DNA of 64,000 nt from Salinispora vitiensis (GTDB taxonomy: Bacteria > Actinomycetota > Actinomycetes > Mycobacteriales > Micromonosporaceae): assembly GCF_000378825.1 (NCBI RefSeq), contig NZ_KB900388.1, positions 2,363,818 to 2,427,817 of the forward strand, read 5' to 3'. A program made the position numbers and the translations under genes. The notes under the pieces are model-generated. The model ran no database searches. It had not been told where the DNA came from and saw only the letters and a list, made by a program, of their open reading frames with translations. Numbering within the stretch: position 1 is the stretch's first letter; every line of letters begins with the position of its first letter. Positions 9,436 to 18,631 of the stretch are shown one piece after another.

Positions 9436-10433
9436 CGCCGCCGCCCGCGTACGGCCCGTTGCCCGCCGCTGATCGCCCGGCGGCCCACGGCGGAGAGCAG
9501 ACGCCCCACGGTCGACGGGTACGCCGCCGCGAGCCCGAGTGTCGCGAGCCCGACGGCGGCGGAGGCGCGGGCCACCCGAGGAAGGTGGCTCGCGTCCGGA
9601 CGCGGGCCGTCGCCGAGGAACGGGCGCACCTCGACCCGGCCGGCGTAGACGTTGCGTCCGCCGAGCCGGACATCGAGCGCCCCGGCGACCGCCGCTTCGC
9701 ACTGCCCGGCGTTGGGGCTGGGGTGGTCGTTCCGGTCCCGGCGCCAGACCCGCCAGGCCCGCTTCCGGTCCCCTTGGACCAGGGGCGCCACGGCGACCGT
9801 CAGCAGTCCGGTCAGCCGGGATGGAACGAGGTTGAGCAGGTCATCGAGGCGGGCCGCAGGGGTGCCGAAGCGCGCGTACCGGGAGGAGCGGTGGCCAACC
9901 ATCGCGTCGAGGGTGTTCGCCGCCCGGTAGCCCAGCAGCCCGGGCAGGCCGGCGACCGCGCCCCAGAGCAACGGGGCGACGACAGCGTCGGAGGTGTTCT
10001 CGGCCACCGATTCGACGGCGGCGCGGGCCAGCTCCGGCTCATCCAGCGTTGAGGGGTCCCGCCCGCAGAGGTGTCCCAGGCGTTGCCGGGCCGACGGCAG
10101 GTCGCCGTCGCCCAGCGCCGCACCGAGCACCGCTGCCTCCCGGCGCAATGTGCGCCCGCCGAGCACGGCCCAGGTGCCGGCAGCCACGACCGCGCCCCGC
10201 GCAAAGGGGCGCCCTCGGGTGGCGACCGTTGCCGCTGCACCGAGCGCCACCGGCACTCCCACCGCCAGTGCGGTGTAGGCCACGCCGGCCGCCCGGTCCG
10301 GCCGGTAGATCCGCCGTTCCAGGGCACTCGCCGCACGGCCGAACCCCGCCACCGGGTGCCAGCGACGAGGGTCGCCGACCAGCGCGTCCACCGCGTACCC
10401 CGCGACGAGCCCCGCTACCGTCGCCTGCCGCAC
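9432..10433 (-). CDS. cobD: Adenosylcobinamide-phosphate synthase (CobD/CbiB)
   Basis: A 333-aa multi-pass membrane enzyme that attaches aminopropanol phosphate to cobyric acid. Family landmarks are [14 protein letters not shown] near the N terminus, [20 protein letters not shown] in the middle, and [23 protein letters not shown] 10433 is supported by a GGAGGT eight bases upstream. It overlaps cobQ by four bases (GTGA), so the two form an operon and use the linker that cobC would make. Confidence 0.92.
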   Translation of the reverse strand: MRQATVAGLVAGYAVDALVGDPRRWHPVAGFGRAASALERRIYRPDRAAGVAYTALAVGVPVALGAAATVATRGRPFARGAVVAAGTWAVLGGRTLRREAAVLGAALGDGDLPSARQRLGHLCGRDPSTLDEPELARAAVESVAENTSDAVVAPLLWGAVAGLPGLLGYRAANTLDAMVGHRSSRYARFGTPAARLDDLLNLVPSRLTGLLTVAVAPLVQGDRKRAWRVWRRDRNDHPSPNAGQCEAAVAGALDVRLGGRNVYAGRVEVRPFLGDGPRPDASHLPRVARASAAVGLATLGLAAAYPSTVGRLLSAVGRRAISGGQRAVRGRRR

Positions 10434-10728
10434 CGGCCATCACCTCCGGCCGGTCAGCGTAGCCGAGCCCCACTTCCGGCCCGTCCGACCGTCTCGCTTG
10501 CTCCCTCGGCAGCGGACCGAGCCGGGCGACGGACCGGACGAGGACGGCACCAGGGCGGGTGGCGGCCCGATGGACAGACTGGGTGCCCGCCCGCGAACAG
10601 GTGAGGTGACAGCCCCGGGTGGGCGCACGGAGTGACGGCCTACGCCAGCCGGCACCCCGCCCCCGTCGCGCCCTTTCCCACCGGACCTTTGCCGGCCGGC
10701 ACCAACCCCCGCCCGAGACTGGTCGCCA

Positions 10729-11517
10729 TCAGACGGACACCCGGGGGCGGCCCCGTCGGGCTCGGCTACCGCCGGGTGCCGACTCGGCGCTCTGGCCGGC
10801 CGAATCGACGTGGCTGGTTCCTTCGGTCGTCCCCGCTGACCCACGAGGGCTCTCGGCTGAGGGCGACTCGTCGGTCTGGCCAGAACCAGCGTCGCCCCGG
10901 CCCGGTTCAGCGATCGGGGCGTCCAGGAGATCCACATCAGCACCGGCAACGGGCCGGGGGTCGGGCAGCACGGGCAGCTCGACCTCCTCGTCGACTGGCT
11001 GGTCGGCTGGCTGGTCAACGTGCTGGTTGTCGGGAGCGACCGATGCCGAATCGGTCTGCGCATCGGGCAGCCGCAGTTCCGCTGTGGCATCCACCGCGAG
11101 AGCGGCCGTGGGATCGGCTGTGGGATCTCCCGTTGCGCCGGTGGTGGCCACCGGTCGGTTACGCAGAAACCGACCCCGACCACGGGACAGGTCGTGCCCG
11201 ACCGCGACGGCCTCCAGTTCGTAGTGGGTCCGGTGGCTGCCGGCATCGTCGGTCCAGTCCCGGGTGTGTAGCCGCCCCGAAACGATCACCGGATCGCCGA
11301 CCATCACCGAGGTCACGACCCCCTCGGCGAGCCGGCGCCAGCAGTTGACCCGGAGTCGAAGGCTGTTGCCGTCAACCCAGCGACCGCTCTCGCGATCGAG
11401 GCGGCGGGCGGTGGAGGCCACCTTGAAGTTGGCCACCAGGGTCTGGCTCTGGTTGGTGCGCCGCCACTCGGGCGCGGTCACCGCGGTGCCGATCACCGTG
11501 ACGTGGGTGTCGAACAT
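10729..11517 (-). CDS. ssb: Single-stranded DNA-binding protein paralogue with atypical tail
   Basis: Residues 1-110 form an SSB OB-fold: MFDTHVTVIGTAVTAPEWRR, then VANFKVASTARRLDRESGRW and LRVNCWRRLAEGVVTSVMVGDPV. The remaining ~150 residues are disordered, Asp/Glu/Pro/Gln-rich, and end in a basic RARRGRPRVSV. The acidic DDDIPF-like tip by which housekeeping SSB recruits partners is absent. It stands apart from rpsF/rpsR/rplI, so it is probably the second actinobacterial SSB, used in special conditions or competence-like processes. About 295 bases downstream hold nothing recognisable. Confidence 0.85.
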   Translation of the reverse strand: MFDTHVTVIGTAVTAPEWRRTNQSQTLVANFKVASTARRLDRESGRWVDGNSLRLRVNCWRRLAEGVVTSVMVGDPVIVSGRLHTRDWTDDAGSHRTHYELEAVAVGHDLSRGRGRFLRNRPVATTGATGDPTADPTAALAVDATAELRLPDAQTDSASVAPDNQHVDQPADQPVDEEVELPVLPDPRPVAGADVDLLDAPIAEPGRGDAGSGQTDESPSAESPRGSAGTTEGTSHVDSAGQSAESAPGGSRARRGRPRVSV

Positions 11518-11816
11518 CGTCCCTCCCGGGTCAGGTTGTCATCGCGAATTGCTCGACCTGAGCCTGTCCGGCCCGGTCGGGCACCGCCATCGCGCTGGGG
11601 TGAGCTGTGGACAACGGAGCAGGGTGTGGACAACAACCTGTTCAAAGGCCCGTGTGCTAGGGGCCTCTGGCCCTGGGACAGCGGCGGAGCAAGCAGCAGA
11701 ATTGACCATGTTCCGGAACGCAGAAGTTGGGTAAAACTAGACCAGGAAGAACGTAACCGGACGAAGGGGTCAGTGATCATGATGACGATCACCACCGGCA
11801 CCGGCCAGGCGCAGTC
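11518..11816. other. Divergent intergenic region between SSB and the HPF-like gene
   Basis: There is no coding signal. It contains a TTGACC hexamer (11702-11707), a perfect 10-base palindrome GTTCCGGAAC (11710-11719) and an A-rich TAAAACT (from 11732). These are candidate promoter and operator parts for the plus-strand gene at 11817, but spacing between hexamers is too long for a standard promoter. Confidence 0.4.
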
Positions 11817-12206
11817 ATGAGCGGGGTCACCAACCCGGCCACCGTCAACGAGTGCCTCCGGATGGGGGCTGGCTTCGCGCAGGGCGACCGGGCCTGGATC
11901 GCAGACCATTTCGGCATGCTCGACGCCCGACTCGCCAGCTTCCACGCCGACGCCACCGAGCTGGAGGTGTCGGTCAAGAACCGGGAGACGAAGGGTCAGA
12001 AGGTCACCCTGGAGTGCTGGATCGCCGGCCGGCAGAAGATCGTCACCACCTCGGCGGAGGAGGACCTGCAGGCGGCACTCAACGACGTCCGAGACGACCT
12101 GCGCCGCCGCCTCAACGACGCGAAGACCCGACAGGAACCCCGGCACAACAAGCACCTGCGCGACACCACCCCGCCGCCCAAGGCAGCACAAGACCCCGAC
12201 GACTGA
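11817..12206 (+). CDS. Short HPF/RaiA-like ribosome-associated protein
   Basis: 129 aa. Residues ~35-110 follow the hibernation-factor pattern: a strand with DARLASFHADATELEVSVKN, a second strand TLECWIAGRQKIVTT, then the SAEEDLQAALNDVRDDLRRRL helix with basic tail KTRQEPRHNKH. In HPF/YfiA proteins this domain binds the 30S mRNA channel in stationary phase. It lacks the C-terminal dimerisation domain of long HPF, so it would be a short, inactivating form. The family call rests on pattern, not on a search. Confidence 0.62.
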   Translation: MSGVTNPATVNECLRMGAGFAQGDRAWIADHFGMLDARLASFHADATELEVSVKNRETKGQKVTLECWIAGRQKIVTTSAEEDLQAALNDVRDDLRRRLNDAKTRQEPRHNKHLRDTTPPPKAAQDPDD

Positions 12207-12240
12207 CGGGTCCGCACCACCACCAGCTCGGACGTACCCG

Positions 12241-12272
12241 GCCCTCCTCCCGCGCAACGCCGGGAGGAGGGC
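12241..12272. terminator. Strong stem-loop terminator
   Basis: A perfect 12-bp stem (12241-12252 with 12261-12272) around an 8-base loop, just downstream of the HPF-like gene. A second small inverted repeat follows at 12272-12285. There is no U-tract. Confidence 0.75.
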
Positions 12273-12308
12273 TACCGTCCGGTAGCTGGCCGGCGTACCG
12301 TCGCAGTC

Positions 12309-13346
12309 GTGGAACCGGACGTGCTGGGGCCGCCCTACGAGCGGCACACAATCGACCTGGGCACCGACGACGAGGGGCCCGTGGTGGCGACCTTGGTGCG
12401 CCGCCGCGCCGAGCGGCCAACCAACCGTGCGGTGCTCTACGTGCACGGATATGTCGACTACTTCTTCCAGACCCACGTCGCCGACCACTTCGCCGCCCAG
12501 GGCTGGGACTTCTACGCCCTGGACCTACGCAAGTACGGTCGCAGCCTGCTTCCGCACCAGACGGCGAACTTCTGCCTGGACCTCGGGGACTACTTCGCGG
12601 AGTTGGACGCCGCCGCAGAGATCATCAGATCGGATGACGGGCACGACACCCTGCTCGGCGTGGGCCACTCCACCGGCGGCCTGATCGTCTCGCTCTGGGC
12701 GCACGCCCGGCGGGACGCCGGTGTGGTCGACGGCCTCTTCCTCAACAGCCCCTTCTTCGACCTGAACCTCCCCTGGATGCTGCGCCGCCCCGCAGTGGCG
12801 GCCGTCGCCCGCCTGGCCCACCGGTCACCCAAGCGCACCATCGCCAACGGCCTCAGCACCGTCTACGGCGAGAGCCTGCACGCCACCCACCGCGGCGAGT
12901 GGAACTACAACCTCGCCTGGAAACCACTCGGCGGCTTCCCGATTCGGGCGGGCTGGCTGGCCGCGATCCGGCGGGGCCAGCAACAGCTCCGCGCCGGGCT
13001 GAACATCCCGGCACCGACGCTCGTGGCCGCCTCGGCGCGCAGCTTCAAGGGGCTGAAGTGGCGGGACGCGGCCGCCAGCGCCGACTCGGTGCTGGATGTG
13101 GAGCACATGGCGCGCTGGGCGCCCCGGCTCGGCCGGCACGTCACCCTGCTCCGGGTCGACGGTGGGCTGCACGACCTCACGCTCTCCGCGCCCACCGTCC
13201 GCGACAGAGTCCTGACGGAGGTCGGACGATGGGCTGACGGATTCCTCGGCGCCGGCGGAATCGACAGCGGACGCCCGACAGCGCAGGCGGCGCCACCGAC
13301 CCCCCGCCAGGCCGCCGAGGCGAAGTCGACGGCACCGCCGGCCTGA
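12309..13346 (+). CDS. Alpha/beta hydrolase (serine aminopeptidase S33 / monoacylglycerol lipase-like)
   Basis: A 345-aa cytoplasmic hydrolase. The oxyanion region is LYVHGYVDYFFQTH, the nucleophile elbow is GVGHSTGGLIV (Ser121), and a late GGLHDLTLS supplies the catalytic histidine. The FYALDLRKYGRS segment is typical of the lysophospholipase/S33 group. The C-terminal ~35 residues are a disordered Ala/Pro tail. Start is GTG 12309. The substrate cannot be inferred. Confidence 0.85.
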   Translation: MEPDVLGPPYERHTIDLGTDDEGPVVATLVRRRAERPTNRAVLYVHGYVDYFFQTHVADHFAAQGWDFYALDLRKYGRSLLPHQTANFCLDLGDYFAELDAAAEIIRSDDGHDTLLGVGHSTGGLIVSLWAHARRDAGVVDGLFLNSPFFDLNLPWMLRRPAVAAVARLAHRSPKRTIANGLSTVYGESLHATHRGEWNYNLAWKPLGGFPIRAGWLAAIRRGQQQLRAGLNIPAPTLVAASARSFKGLKWRDAAASADSVLDVEHMARWAPRLGRHVTLLRVDGGLHDLTLSAPTVRDRVLTEVGRWADGFLGAGGIDSGRPTAQAAPPTPRQAAEAKSTAPPA

Positions 13347-13431
13347 CTGCCGCCGGAGGCGGTCACCACCACCCGCTCCCCCGCCGACCGCGTCGGCGGC
13401 GGTACCCTTCTCGGGCACCACTCCGCGGCAC

Positions 13432-13504
13432 GCGCCCGTAGCTCAGCGGATAGAGCAGGGGACTTCTAATCCCAAGGCCGCAGGTTCGAATCCTGCCGGG
13501 CGCA
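13432..13504 (+). tRNA. tRNA-Arg (anticodon UCU)
   Basis: A 73-base cloverleaf. Acceptor arms are 13432-13438 and 13497-13503, the D stem is GCTC/GAGC, the anticodon loop is CTTCTAA (UCU, reads AGA), and the T arm is GCAGG-TTCGAAT-CCTGC. The outermost anticodon-stem pair is a G-A mismatch. No CCA is encoded. It reads the rare AGA codon and sits at the edge of a lower-GC patch. Confidence 0.93.
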
Positions 13505-13825
13505 CAGCACTTTCTCTCAGCCGAACCGACCTCGTGGGGCTACACGTGGTGCGGATATTCATGGTTGAAGATCGCCTCTCCCACCCAGGTAGCACGGTCG
13601 GGCGAAGCGTCACCTTCGCCGGAAAGAGGAGGTCTGACCTCAGGGTTGATCGGCACGCCGGTCGTCGTCGGATGACGGCCAAGTGCCGCTCATCGTTACG
13701 GGTCGACCGTAGGCGACTGCACTCCTTCGACGGGATGCCCGCGGAGGTCACATTCAGCTTGGGCATTCTGACGTTTCCCAGCCGGGTGGCCAAATGCGGA
13801 TAGCCGGAAAACTCTTTCCACTTCG
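13505..13825. other. Poorly coding region behind tRNA-Arg
   Basis: No gene is recognised. Base composition is less GC-rich than the surroundings. It contains a perfect palindrome-like element, GAGGTC-T-GACCTC, at about 13629-13641. An 89-codon open frame at 13534-13803 has no recognisable protein character. It could be decayed inserted DNA, but no second copy of the tRNA end was seen to mark an attachment site. Confidence 0.4.
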
Positions 13826-14020
13826 TCACCGGAGCACGCCGATTACCACCGCGGCAACAACGATCATCACCACCAGCACGGCCGTCAGTTTCTGCCGGGT
13901 GGTGAGTGGGCTCGGGTCCGGGGGGCGACTCGCGCGCACCCAGTGGCCATCGGGCAGTGGGGGCGTCCCGGATGGGTCCCGGTTGGGGTGTAGCTCGGAC
14001 GGTTTTCGGTCGTCGGTCAT
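13826..14020 (-). CDS. Small C-tail-anchored membrane protein, 64 aa
   Basis: A charged, proline-rich N-terminal part (MTDDRKPSELHPNRDPSG) is followed by one C-terminal membrane helix (KLTAVLVVMIVVAAVVIGVL) ending in Arg. A clear GGAGG sits five bases before the ATG at 14020; a GTG just upstream (14023) is less well spaced. No function is known; the topology is that of small tail-anchored proteins. Confidence 0.7.
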   Translation of the reverse strand: MTDDRKPSELHPNRDPSGTPPLPDGHWVRASRPPDPSPLTTRQKLTAVLVVMIVVAAVVIGVLR

Positions 14021-14440
14021 CACAGCCTCCGCAGCCCAGCAGGCACAGCTCGAAGCACGTCCTCGCGGACGTGAAAGACGCGTGCTCTCCCCACCGCACG
14101 CCCACCAGCCCCCATGCTCAGCAAACGCGGGAACCCGACTTCAGACACGGCCCGACCCTTTCGCTGCGGCAAATCTTGGCTCACTACTGTCGGCACAACG
14201 ACACTCCCACATCTGAATGGATATTGGTAACGTCGCCCTCGCCTGAACTCCTTAAGCGAAGGGCGACCCCGACGGCGCCTCCGGCGGACTCAGATGCCCC
14301 ACCGACTAAGGATCTAACTCCAGGTTGTATGCCACAGCTCTGGGGTTGCCAGGCGTGTGGGTCCGTTGGGCCGCCGTGGGCTAAGGCCAGTCCGCCAGGT
14401 AGCGAGATGGGTAGTCGATCACCGAATTGAGGAGTTCTGA
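14021..14440. other. Intergenic region upstream of the XRE regulator
   Basis: About 420 bases without a credible gene. Long open frames here lack coding bias. It must hold the promoter of the XRE gene, whose GAGGAG ribosome site is visible just before 14441, but no operator stands out. Confidence 0.4.
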
Positions 14441-15247
14441 ATGACCGATGTGCCAGGGCCAATCGCCGACTTCATCGTGAGCGAGATTCGCCGCGCTAGA
14501 GGCGCGGCGGGCTTGACGCAGGAGGCCTTCGGGCGGGCTGCCGGATACACCGCCTCACACGTCAGCTCCGTGGAGAACGGCAGCCGCGCGCTTACCATCG
14601 ACTTCATCCGGGGGACCGACCGCGCGCTGAGGACCGGTGGGCTGTTCGAGCGGCTGGCCTCCAAGCTGGGTACCCCGTCCTGGTTCCTGCCGTGGCTGGA
14701 CGCGGAGCGCAGCGCGACCCAACTTCGCTACTTCGAGCCGATCCTGATTCCCGGTCTGCTCCAGACGGAGCACTATGCCCGGAGGGTTCTCCGCACCGAT
14801 GACAGCCTCAGTGACAGTGAGGTCGAGCAGTTGACCGCCGCGCGGCTGGAGCGGCAGAAGATTCTGACAAACGATCACCCCCCGCAGCTCGTCGCGGTGC
14901 TGGACGAGGGGGCCCTGCGGCGCACCGGTGACAGCTTCAGCGGGATCATGGCACAGCAGATCGCCCATTTGATCTCCATGACCGAGTTGCCGCACGTACA
15001 CGTGCTGATCGTCCCCGCCGCCACCGGCATCCACATCGGGTTGTCGGGGCCGTTCGCGCTGGCCCGATCAGCTGAGGGGCGGTGGATCGGCCACCTGGAA
15101 AATCAGCTTGGCGGCGAGGTGGTCGACAAAGACGACGGAGTGGCTAAGCTGCACATGATGTGGGAGAGCGTTCGCAATGAGGCTCTGCCGCGCAACCCGT
15201 CCGTCGACCTGTTGAAGGAAGTAGAGACCTACCATGGACCTCAATAG
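14441..15247 (+). CDS. XRE-family regulator with DUF5753 domain
   Basis: 268 aa. The N-terminal helix-turn-helix (about residues 13-70) contains RGAAGLTQEAFGRAAGYTAS and HVSSVENGSRALT. From ~80 the DUF5753 region follows: LRYFEPILIPGLLQTEHYAR, VAVLDEGALRR, and HVHVLIVPAATG. Such proteins are expanded in Streptomyces and Micromonospora as partners of DUF397 proteins (the WhiJ-like family), linked to development and antibiotic control. It overlaps the DUF397 gene by 14 bases, so they are co-translated. Confidence 0.92.
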   Translation: MTDVPGPIADFIVSEIRRARGAAGLTQEAFGRAAGYTASHVSSVENGSRALTIDFIRGTDRALRTGGLFERLASKLGTPSWFLPWLDAERSATQLRYFEPILIPGLLQTEHYARRVLRTDDSLSDSEVEQLTAARLERQKILTNDHPPQLVAVLDEGALRRTGDSFSGIMAQQIAHLISMTELPHVHVLIVPAATGIHIGLSGPFALARSAEGRWIGHLENQLGGEVVDKDDGVAKLHMMWESVRNEALPRNPSVDLLKEVETYHGPQ

Positions 15248-15425
15248 CGCCCGGTGGAAGAAGTCAACCCGTAGCGGGGCGAGCGGCGGCAACTGCGTCG
15301 AGGTCGCCGACAACCTGCCGGGAGTCGTCGGCGTCCGGGATTCCAAGGACCCGAGCGGCCCGGCGTTGGTGTTCGGGCCCACCGCGTGGCGCGCGTTTGT
15401 CGCGCAGCTCCCCGAGCAGCCCTGA
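15234..15425 (+). CDS. DUF397 small protein (partner of the XRE regulator)
   Basis: 63 aa, one complete DUF397 domain: WKKSTRSGASGGNCVEVAD, then GVRDSKDPSGPALVFGP and WRAFVAQL. It is the small acidic partner usually encoded right after XRE-DUF5753 genes and thought to modulate the regulator in a toxin-antitoxin-like pair. It ends before a strong terminator. Confidence 0.92.
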   Translation: MDLNSARWKKSTRSGASGGNCVEVADNLPGVVGVRDSKDPSGPALVFGPTAWRAFVAQLPEQP

Positions 15426-15459
15426 CCCCACCTCACCCAGGGCAGCTCCCCAACGCGAA

Positions 15460-15499
15460 GAGAATCCCCAGCCCAGGTCCGACCGGGCTGGGGATTCTC
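15460..15499. terminator. Bidirectional terminator
   Basis: A perfect 15-bp stem (15460-15474 with 15485-15499) and 10-base loop between convergent DUF397 and the FAD/NAD(P)-binding gene. The outer stem is AT-richer, giving a short T run on the plus strand. Confidence 0.85.
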
Positions 15500-15514
15500 G
15501 GCGTTGATGGGCGG

Positions 15515-17347
15515 CTAACAGGAGAGCGCGGCCCGGGCAATTGCGTCCGCATTCTCGAGAATCGCGGACCCGACGCCGGGTCGGATTGTTTCGTTCAGCG
15601 ACCAGGAAACCGACTCGATCGGCGGCCCGTAGGCGAAACGGTACGGATGGGGGGTACCGGCGGCATCAATCACCCGAAATGGTCGTGGGGTGACGTCGAG
15701 CCCGCCGCTCTCGTAGGCCCCGCTGGCGTCTGGAATACGGTAAGGCCGGCACTGGCCGGTATCGAACAGGGAACGTAGCAGCGGGTTGGCGCTGTGCGGT
15801 AGGTCTGGTTTGGGAATGCGCGCCTCTATCAGTGCCGTGGCCCGGGTTGGCCGCCCCGGGATCATGGTGGACCGCACGGTGAAACAGCCGCCTTGCGGAT
15901 CTGCTCGTATCTCCGGCTCGGGGCCCACCACCTGCAGCAAGCCGCACTCGATGAGCGCCACCATCTGCTCGACCCGCAACGGCGGCGGACCGGCCGAAAA
16001 AAGAGTGCTCAGCGGCGTGAACCAGTGGACCACCTCGTCGCGATACGAGGACCCGGTGACTCCCGACAGGTCGATGGCCAGCCGGATCTCCCCATGTAGG
16101 TCGCGTATGACATCCAGCGCGGTTTTTATGGGGTCGTCAATATTACCGACCTCGGCCCGGTCGATGTCCTTGCGGAGGTGATCGAGCAGCCATTCATTGA
16201 AATCAGCCCGTTCGGGGAAATCGCGCGCACGCCACGGCCGGCCAATGTTCTCCCAACTCCACTCGTCCGACTCGGTCACGCCGTGCCGGCGAAGAATGCC
16301 GGAGTCATCCGGCGCGGAAAGATAATCTTCCTGGAATTTGCTAGCGGCTGCCGATCCGTGCCGTTGCGTAACGAGAGCCGAATAGTAGACCATGCGGACC
16401 TCGGCATCCAACAGCGGCCACACGTCTCGTCGAAAGGTCGACTCTGGAGCTTCCCGAATACGACGGGCAGCGCTGTCGGTCAGGAACCGGGGGTTATGCT
16501 TGCCCGTGGCGCCCTTCTGGTTCCGCCCCCGGGTATAGTCCGGAATACCGTGGTGGGCCCCGGCATAGAGAATTGGTTCCCGACCGGAGGGTTCATACCG
16601 TAACCCCTTGTCCAGCGGTGTGAACCGGCCACCCCGACCCTCCGTGACCAGGGCGAGGACGTCGAAAAAGGCAAGCCCGAGCCCCCGCACGGCGACCGCC
16701 TCCCCAGCGTCGATGCCATCCAGGTCGAAATCCGCCGGATTTCCGGGCGGAAAGTAATGCAAACCGTGACTCTCGGCGAAATCAGCCAGCTCACGCTCAT
16801 CACCCGTGAGTTCCGTGTCGAGGTGACCGAGCGACAGCACCACGGCGTCCATGTCCGGCAGGCGATCCCCGTTGTCCAGAGTGACGCACTGACCGTCACT
16901 CCCGTCCTCCAACGCCACCGCGGTGGCGCGGTGGACATTAATGCGGACGGTGTCGGGCGCGCCGGACACCACGCGTTCAAAGACCCATCTCAGATAGCGG
17001 CCATACAATCTCCGCGAGGAGTATTCGTCCGCCCCCCGGTGCCCCTGGTCCGCCCCGGCAGCAGGGCTATCCATCCAACCGTGCAGACTCGGACCCCGCC
17101 GGATCGGGCCCGCACAGTCGACACTCTCATCGGTAAACTGGCTCACCTGGGCGGTAACCGTGTTCATCAACAGGTGGGGCGACTGCTGCTCCCGCCATAT
17201 CCTTCCCGACCCCGGCGGAAAGGGGTCCACTAGGTGGAGCACCAACTCGTTTTCACCATCGTGGTTGGCGCACAGTCGCTCCAGGACCGCGAGCCCTCGC
17301 GGCCCCATCCCCACCAAGCAGATCTTTCTGGTACGCACCGCGCGCAA
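15515..17347 (-). CDS. FAD/NAD(P)-binding protein (NAD_binding_9 / HydA-like family)
   Basis: A 610-aa flavoprotein-like enzyme. A dinucleotide-binding loop, VGMGPRGLAVLERL, lies at residues 12-25, and the family-typical NTVTAQVSQFTD and AVVLSLGH follow. The long C-terminal half (SVSWSLNETIRPGVGSA at the end) is also characteristic. Members are oxidoreductases of unclear substrate, some inside secondary-metabolite clusters; no such cluster is seen here. Base composition is lower in GC than the neighbours, suggesting acquisition. It is an orphan with no obvious operon partner. Confidence 0.8.
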   Translation of the reverse strand: MRAVRTRKICLVGMGPRGLAVLERLCANHDGENELVLHLVDPFPPGSGRIWREQQSPHLLMNTVTAQVSQFTDESVDCAGPIRRGPSLHGWMDSPAAGADQGHRGADEYSSRRLYGRYLRWVFERVVSGAPDTVRINVHRATAVALEDGSDGQCVTLDNGDRLPDMDAVVLSLGHLDTELTGDERELADFAESHGLHYFPPGNPADFDLDGIDAGEAVAVRGLGLAFFDVLALVTEGRGGRFTPLDKGLRYEPSGREPILYAGAHHGIPDYTRGRNQKGATGKHNPRFLTDSAARRIREAPESTFRRDVWPLLDAEVRMVYYSALVTQRHGSAAASKFQEDYLSAPDDSGILRRHGVTESDEWSWENIGRPWRARDFPERADFNEWLLDHLRKDIDRAEVGNIDDPIKTALDVIRDLHGEIRLAIDLSGVTGSSYRDEVVHWFTPLSTLFSAGPPPLRVEQMVALIECGLLQVVGPEPEIRADPQGGCFTVRSTMIPGRPTRATALIEARIPKPDLPHSANPLLRSLFDTGQCRPYRIPDASGAYESGGLDVTPRPFRVIDAAGTPHPYRFAYGPPIESVSWSLNETIRPGVGSAILENADAIARAALSC

Positions 17348-17597
17348 CCTTTCACATTTCTGACCTACCCACGGGGCAGGAGCGAGCTCGCAGCACCTCT
17401 CAACTTACCGCTCCTTCCTCGGGTGGCAGCCCAAACCTGGGAACCGGAGATATTTGTGGTTCCGTCATCAGATTTATGGTGACAGTCGATCCGCAGGGCT
17501 TGGTCGACGACCTCGGACCGGTGTCGTTTCAGCGATTTCCAGCTGGCCCACAGGCTGTGCACAGTCACCACCTGAGATCAGCGGCCACAGTAGCGGC

Positions 17598-18569
17598 ATG
17601 ACTTCTCCTCGACACGGTTCTGGTCGACCCACCCGCCGCGTCTTCCTGCTCGGTGGGCTCGGCGCCGCCCTCGGGGTCTCGGCGTGTGGCCGGACGACGG
17701 TCACCGGGGTCAACGACCCCTCGACGTCCGTCACCTCCGTCGACGCACCGTCCACCCCGGTGTCGACCGAGCTGACGGGCAACTACTCGATCGCCGACAG
17801 CGCCACCGGGACCCAGATCGACGTGACGGTAACCGGGGACAGTCGAATCATCCGCGCCAACGGACTGCCGAACCACCCGAGGGGCAGCTTCCCGAACGCC
17901 CACAACCCCCACACCGTCTCGGCCCAGGCGTACGAGTTCCAGCTTCCGCTGAACGGCACCCAGGCCAGCCGCGCCACCCCACTCGTCCTGCCGCAGCCCT
18001 TCGGCATCGCGATCAACGGGGTCCCCTTCGACCCGCTCGCCGCCGAGTGGTACCAACGGGACCCGGCCTCCGGCTGGACAGTCGAGGCGATCAGCCCCAA
18101 GACCAATCTCGGTTTGGACGACAACAACGCGCATGTCCAGCCGACCGGGGCATACCACTACCACGGCCTACCGACGGCAGTGGCCGGCCAGCGGGACGCG
18201 AGCCGCCACTCCCCGCTGCTCGGCTGGGCCGGCGACGGCTTCCCCGTCTACGCGGGACTCGGTTACGCCGACGCGATGGACCCGGCCTCCGGCATCACCG
18301 AGTTGACCTCCTCGTACCGGCTCCGCTCCGGTGTTCGACCGGACGGCCCGGGCGGAGCCTACGACGGCACGTACACCGAGGACTTCGAGTTCGTGGCGGG
18401 CCACGGCGTGCTGGACGCGGCCAACGGCCGAACCGGAGTCACACCCGAATACCCCGACGGCACCTACTACTACGTCCTCACCGACACGTTCCCGTTCATC
18501 CCGCGACAGTTGGTCGGCACCCTCGCGGAGAGCTTCCGCCACTCCGGAGGCGGGGGCAGGCCCCGGTAG
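17598..18569 (+). CDS. YHYH-domain lipoprotein with Tat-type signal
   Basis: 323 aa. A twin-arginine lipoprotein signal (PTRRVFLLGGLG, lipobox VSAC) leads to a Thr/Ser-rich spacer and a YHYH domain with the hallmark GAYHYHGLP and later LLGWAGDGFPVYAG. It is exported folded and held on the membrane outer face. The His-rich motif suggests a metal site, but no activity is established for most members. Start is ATG 17598; the longer frame upstream lacks a signal. Confidence 0.88.
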   Translation: MTSPRHGSGRPTRRVFLLGGLGAALGVSACGRTTVTGVNDPSTSVTSVDAPSTPVSTELTGNYSIADSATGTQIDVTVTGDSRIIRANGLPNHPRGSFPNAHNPHTVSAQAYEFQLPLNGTQASRATPLVLPQPFGIAINGVPFDPLAAEWYQRDPASGWTVEAISPKTNLGLDDNNAHVQPTGAYHYHGLPTAVAGQRDASRHSPLLGWAGDGFPVYAGLGYADAMDPASGITELTSSYRLRSGVRPDGPGGAYDGTYTEDFEFVAGHGVLDAANGRTGVTPEYPDGTYYYVLTDTFPFIPRQLVGTLAESFRHSGGGGRPR

Positions 18570-18609
18570 TCGCACGACCAGGGATGCCAGCTCACACCAG
18601 ACTCATTGA

Positions 18610-18624
18610 ACTGAACGGTTCAGT
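18610..18624. promoter_or_regulatory. Perfect inverted repeat upstream of arsR-like gene
   Basis: ACTGAAC-G-GTTCAGT, 7-bp arms around one base, overlapping a TTGAAC -35-like hexamer (18606-18611). It is a likely operator for the regulator encoded next. Confidence 0.65.
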
Positions 18625-18631
18625 GTTGTAA

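Noticed and set aside
13443..14105. A minus-strand protein ending GFEPAALGLEVPCSIR
   Set aside because: That ending is the well-known translation of an antisense tRNA; the frame runs through tRNA-Arg.
17439..17466. GGAACC/GGTTCC inverted repeat upstream of the flavoprotein gene as an operator
   Set aside because: Six-base arms with a 12-base spacer are weak and expected by chance; not enough to call a site.
13480..17600. Integrated element bounded by a tRNA-end direct repeat
   Set aside because: No second copy of the tRNA 3' end and no integrase were found; only the composition suggests an island.
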